Below are positions 13,961 to 15,702 of a stretch of DNA of 15,702 bases, piece after piece. Source of the stretch: JAHECQ01 sp047638695. Lineage in GTDB: Bacteria > Actinomycetota > Acidimicrobiia > Acidimicrobiales > SZUA-35. The stretch spans positions 1-15,702 of the forward strand of contig JBLINY010000107.1 in NCBI GenBank assembly GCA_047638695.1, in the 5' to 3' direction. Under the pieces are notes generated by a model. That model saw only the letters and a program-made list of their open reading frames with translations, was not told the origin of the DNA and made no database searches. The stretch's first letter is position 1; every line of letters begins with the position of its first letter. The position numbers and the translations under genes were made by a program.

Positions 13961-15094
13961 ATGGAATCGGTGGACATCGCCATCGTTGGCGGAGGTATCG
14001 CTGGCATGAGCGCAGCGTTTTTCCTCAGCCAGAGCATGAGCGATGCAAGTATCGGTGTCTTCGAGGCCGAGTCGACATTGACGCACCATACGACTGGCCG
14101 GTCGGCAGCGGTCTTCATCGAGAACTACGGGGCGGCGGCGATACGACCGCTCACCCTGGCAAGCCGCTCGTTCTACTTTGATCCCCCGACCCACCTGGTC
14201 GACGCACCGCTACTGACACGAAAGGGAATGCTGTCTGTGGCCGGGCCCGACGACGACCAGCTGCTTGCGGCCAGCGTGAAGGCGGGTCAGGCCATCAACC
14301 CCGACATCGGCCCCGTCGACGCAGCTACCGCACTGCAGTTGGCACCGATGCTCCGGCCGGAACTGGTCAAGCAAGCGATCTACGAGCCGGACGCGTCGGG
14401 CATCGATGTCGCCGGCTTACATCAGGCGTTTGTCCGCGGGTTCCGGGCCGCGGGCGGATCAATCACAACCACCCGCAAGGTCGATGCTGCGACCGCCGAC
14501 GGCGACCGGTGGCACATCAGCACCACAACCGGGCCCGTCGCTGCCGGCTACATCGTGAATACGTCCGGAGCCTGGGGCGACGTCGTCGCGACAACCGCTG
14601 GCGTTGCACCGGTAGGACTTCAACCAAAGCGTCGCACCGCGTTCATGGTGAACAGCCCTTTCCCTGAATCACATGGCTGGCCACTGATCGCCGATATCGC
14701 TCACCGGTGGTACGCCAACCCCGACGGCAGCCAGTTTCTCTGCTCGCCGGCAGATGAAACCGACAGCGAGCCATGTGATGCCAGGCCGGAAGAAGTCGAC
14801 ATAGCGCTCGCCATCGAGCGGATCAATTCATCCACAACGCTAGGCATCCGTGGCATCACCTCGTCGTGGGCGGGTCTGCGCACTTTCAGCCCCGATCGAG
14901 CAATGGTGATTGGGCCTGAGCCCGAACATCCCAACTTCATCTGGTGCGTCGGACAAGGTGGCACAGGCATCCAAACCGCTCCGGGCAGTGGGCAACTGGT
15001 CGCTGATCTGATCGGTTTTGGGAAACCACAGCGCACGTTCGATGGCACTGGTCTCGAACTGGACCTACTGAGTCCCGACCGATTCCGCGTCTGA
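13961..15094 (+). CDS. FAD-dependent amine oxidoreductase, D-arginine dehydrogenase-like (DAO family)
   Basis: The 377-residue protein has an N-terminal dinucleotide fold (IAIVGGGIAGMSAAFFL, 6-22) and the DAO C-terminal signature (WCVGQGGTGIQTAPGSG). From memory it follows Pseudomonas D-arginine dehydrogenase closely: H43 in HTTGRSA, GLQPKRR (219-225), Y251 in RWYANPD, and R307 in SWAGLRTF, the position expected to hold the substrate carboxylate. The acidic residue that binds the arginine side chain in that enzyme appears to be replaced here (LLTRKGM, 84-90), so the substrate is probably another D-amino acid or amine. Oxidative deamination with a quinone or other acceptor rather than oxygen is inferred. 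There is no partner gene nearby. Confidence 0.88.
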   Translation: MESVDIAIVGGGIAGMSAAFFLSQSMSDASIGVFEAESTLTHHTTGRSAAVFIENYGAAAIRPLTLASRSFYFDPPTHLVDAPLLTRKGMLSVAGPDDDQLLAASVKAGQAINPDIGPVDAATALQLAPMLRPELVKQAIYEPDASGIDVAGLHQAFVRGFRAAGGSITTTRKVDAATADGDRWHISTTTGPVAAGYIVNTSGAWGDVVATTAGVAPVGLQPKRRTAFMVNSPFPESHGWPLIADIAHRWYANPDGSQFLCSPADETDSEPCDARPEEVDIALAIERINSSTTLGIRGITSSWAGLRTFSPDRAMVIGPEPEHPNFIWCVGQGGTGIQTAPGSGQLVADLIGFGKPQRTFDGTGLELDLLSPDRFRV

Positions 15095-15165
15095 CGGCGT
15101 CCTCGCAGAAAATTGTTTGAACTTTTTTCGGTCCCAGGCCCTCGGCCCGGCCATAGGTCGATCGA

Positions 15166-15284
15166 CTCCTGTATAGGTGAAAATACCTAGGCTGCAAGCA
15201 GCAGGAGCCAGGCTCTCGGTGCACTGGTTGTCGAATCATGTCGATTATTCGACCGACTTAAGCCAGGGTCCTGAAACCGGACCC
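15166..15284 (+). promoter_or_regulatory. Candidate structured 5' leader
   Basis: Between the flavoprotein gene and the right-edge gene, several helices can form in series. CTCCTG (15166-15171) pairs with CAGGAG (15202-15207), enclosing two arms: TAGGT/ACCTA (15174-15189) and GCTG/CAGC (15191-15202, which shares one base with the outer helix). CTGG (15224-15227) pairs with CCAG (15263-15266), enclosing GTCGAAT/ATTCGAC (15230-15253). GGGTCC/GGACCC (15266-15284) closes the set. GAAAGGAA (15301-15308) follows as a possible ribosome site. It matches no riboswitch class that I can name. Confidence 0.3.
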
Positions 15285-15325
15285 CGCCCTTGTAACCATC
15301 GAAAGGAATTGCCACTCTCAGTGGC

Positions 15326-15702
15326 GTGTCAACCACAGACCGCCTCTCACGGCACGCCCCCGCCAAGGCGCCGCATCCCGAACGGGTGCGGCCGCCCGCC
15401 GACCCGTCGGTCGTGTAGAGGCCGCAGCCGCGCCCGACCGCTCGCCGACAGCCAACCCGTACCCCTGAACCGACTCTCGTCGCTGACCCACCGCCCACGC
15501 CAACGCAACAACCGCGGCGGCCCTGGGCACCAGCGCTGGCCGTTGGCCTGTTGTGTGGGCTCGGCGTCCTCACTGTTGGCCGCGACGGTTGGGCCCCTGC
15601 CGACGACGGCGCCGGGGCAGTGCCGGTCGTCGCACTGTTCGCCGTCGCGTTAGCCCGGCTGCGGTGGCGACCCGAGCAGCAGGCGAACCCCGTTCGACCG
15701 GT
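15326..15702 (+). pseudogene. Right-edge small membrane protein gene, interrupted by in-frame TAG
   Basis: From GTG 15326 the frame reads STTDRLSRHAPAKAPHPERV and continues with high third-base GC to VV, then meets TAG at 15416-15418. The same frame resumes without a stop to the window end: a Pro/Arg/Thr-rich stretch, then two hydrophobic segments (PALAVGLLCGLGVLTVG near 15530-15580 and VPVVALFAVALARL near 15620-15661). No ATG or GTG follows the TAG before the first hydrophobic segment. Third-base GC suggests the +1 frame (mod 3 = 1) may be the coding one for about 45 bases after the stop, so paired indels rather than one nonsense change are possible. Sequencing error is an equal alternative. 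The protein family is not recognised. Confidence 0.4.

Noticed and set aside
15103..15130. Terminator after the flavoprotein gene
   Set aside because: There is a T6 run at 15123-15128, but no GC-rich stem before it; the A/T pairing alone would be unstable.
15166..15290. Possible cobalamin riboswitch
   Set aside because: GGTGAAAAT near 15176 and AAGCCAGG near 15260 recall that class, but the GCCACTG B12 box reads TGCACTGG and the GGGAA core elements are absent.
15177..15653. 158-codon plus-strand frame at the right edge
   Set aside because: Arg/Pro/Ser-rich product typical of a shifted GC-rich frame; the neighbouring frame gives two sensible transmembrane segments.

Overview
The window looks like chromosomal DNA of a high-GC actinobacterium, most plausibly of the class Acidimicrobiia (Ilumatobacter-like). 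This is an inference. It rests on a single-chain actinobacterial-type pyruvate dehydrogenase E1, an actinobacterial HhH-GPD family protein, a secreted protein joining DUF4214 repeats to an M15 peptidase, and start codons that sit directly behind TANNNT promoter elements. No insertion sequence, CRISPR array, tRNA or rRNA is visible. Apart from a toxin-antitoxin pair this is ordinary metabolic and envelope sequence.

Layout, left to right. A 5'-truncated, acidic, low-complexity protein with a degenerate J-like C-terminus (2-991, +) faces an RNase HI fused to a YpsA-like SLOG domain (1055-1948, -). That gene is divergent from aceE (2000-4699, +). An exported beta-propeller protein (4737-5969, -) is divergent from an HhH-GPD protein (5988-6560, +). 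An alpha/beta hydrolase lacking the nucleophile serine (6584-7297, probably starting upstream) forms a two-gene unit with a small unknown protein (7348-7551), both on the minus strand. A 355-base stretch without a normal gene (7552-7906) holds a foldable minus-strand RNA that ends in a clear intrinsic terminator. It follows a membrane-anchored unknown protein (7907-8422, -).

Next come an acyl-CoA dehydrogenase (8521-9624, -), divergent from a Phd-type antitoxin/VapC toxin pair (9717-10434, +), and a GNAT acetyltransferase (10456-10989, -). A short-chain dehydrogenase overlaps a DUF4214-M15 peptidase by four bases (11133-12994, -). Upstream of these is a lipoprotein with an HEFAH metalloprotease motif (13014-13934, -), divergent from a D-arginine-dehydrogenase-like flavoprotein (13961-15094, +). 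The right edge has a structured-looking leader (15166-15284) and a small membrane-protein gene that is broken by an in-frame stop.

The strongest window-wide signal is transcriptional. Nine genes have a TANNNT hexamer ending 6-8 bases before the start codon, the geometry of leaderless transcription. At 13943-13952 two divergent -10 elements share their TA. The best candidate for something undescribed is the minus-strand RNA at 7632-7861. It carries a long anti-16S-complementary purine tract, nested helices with a GAAA-capped arm, and a 14-bp terminator.
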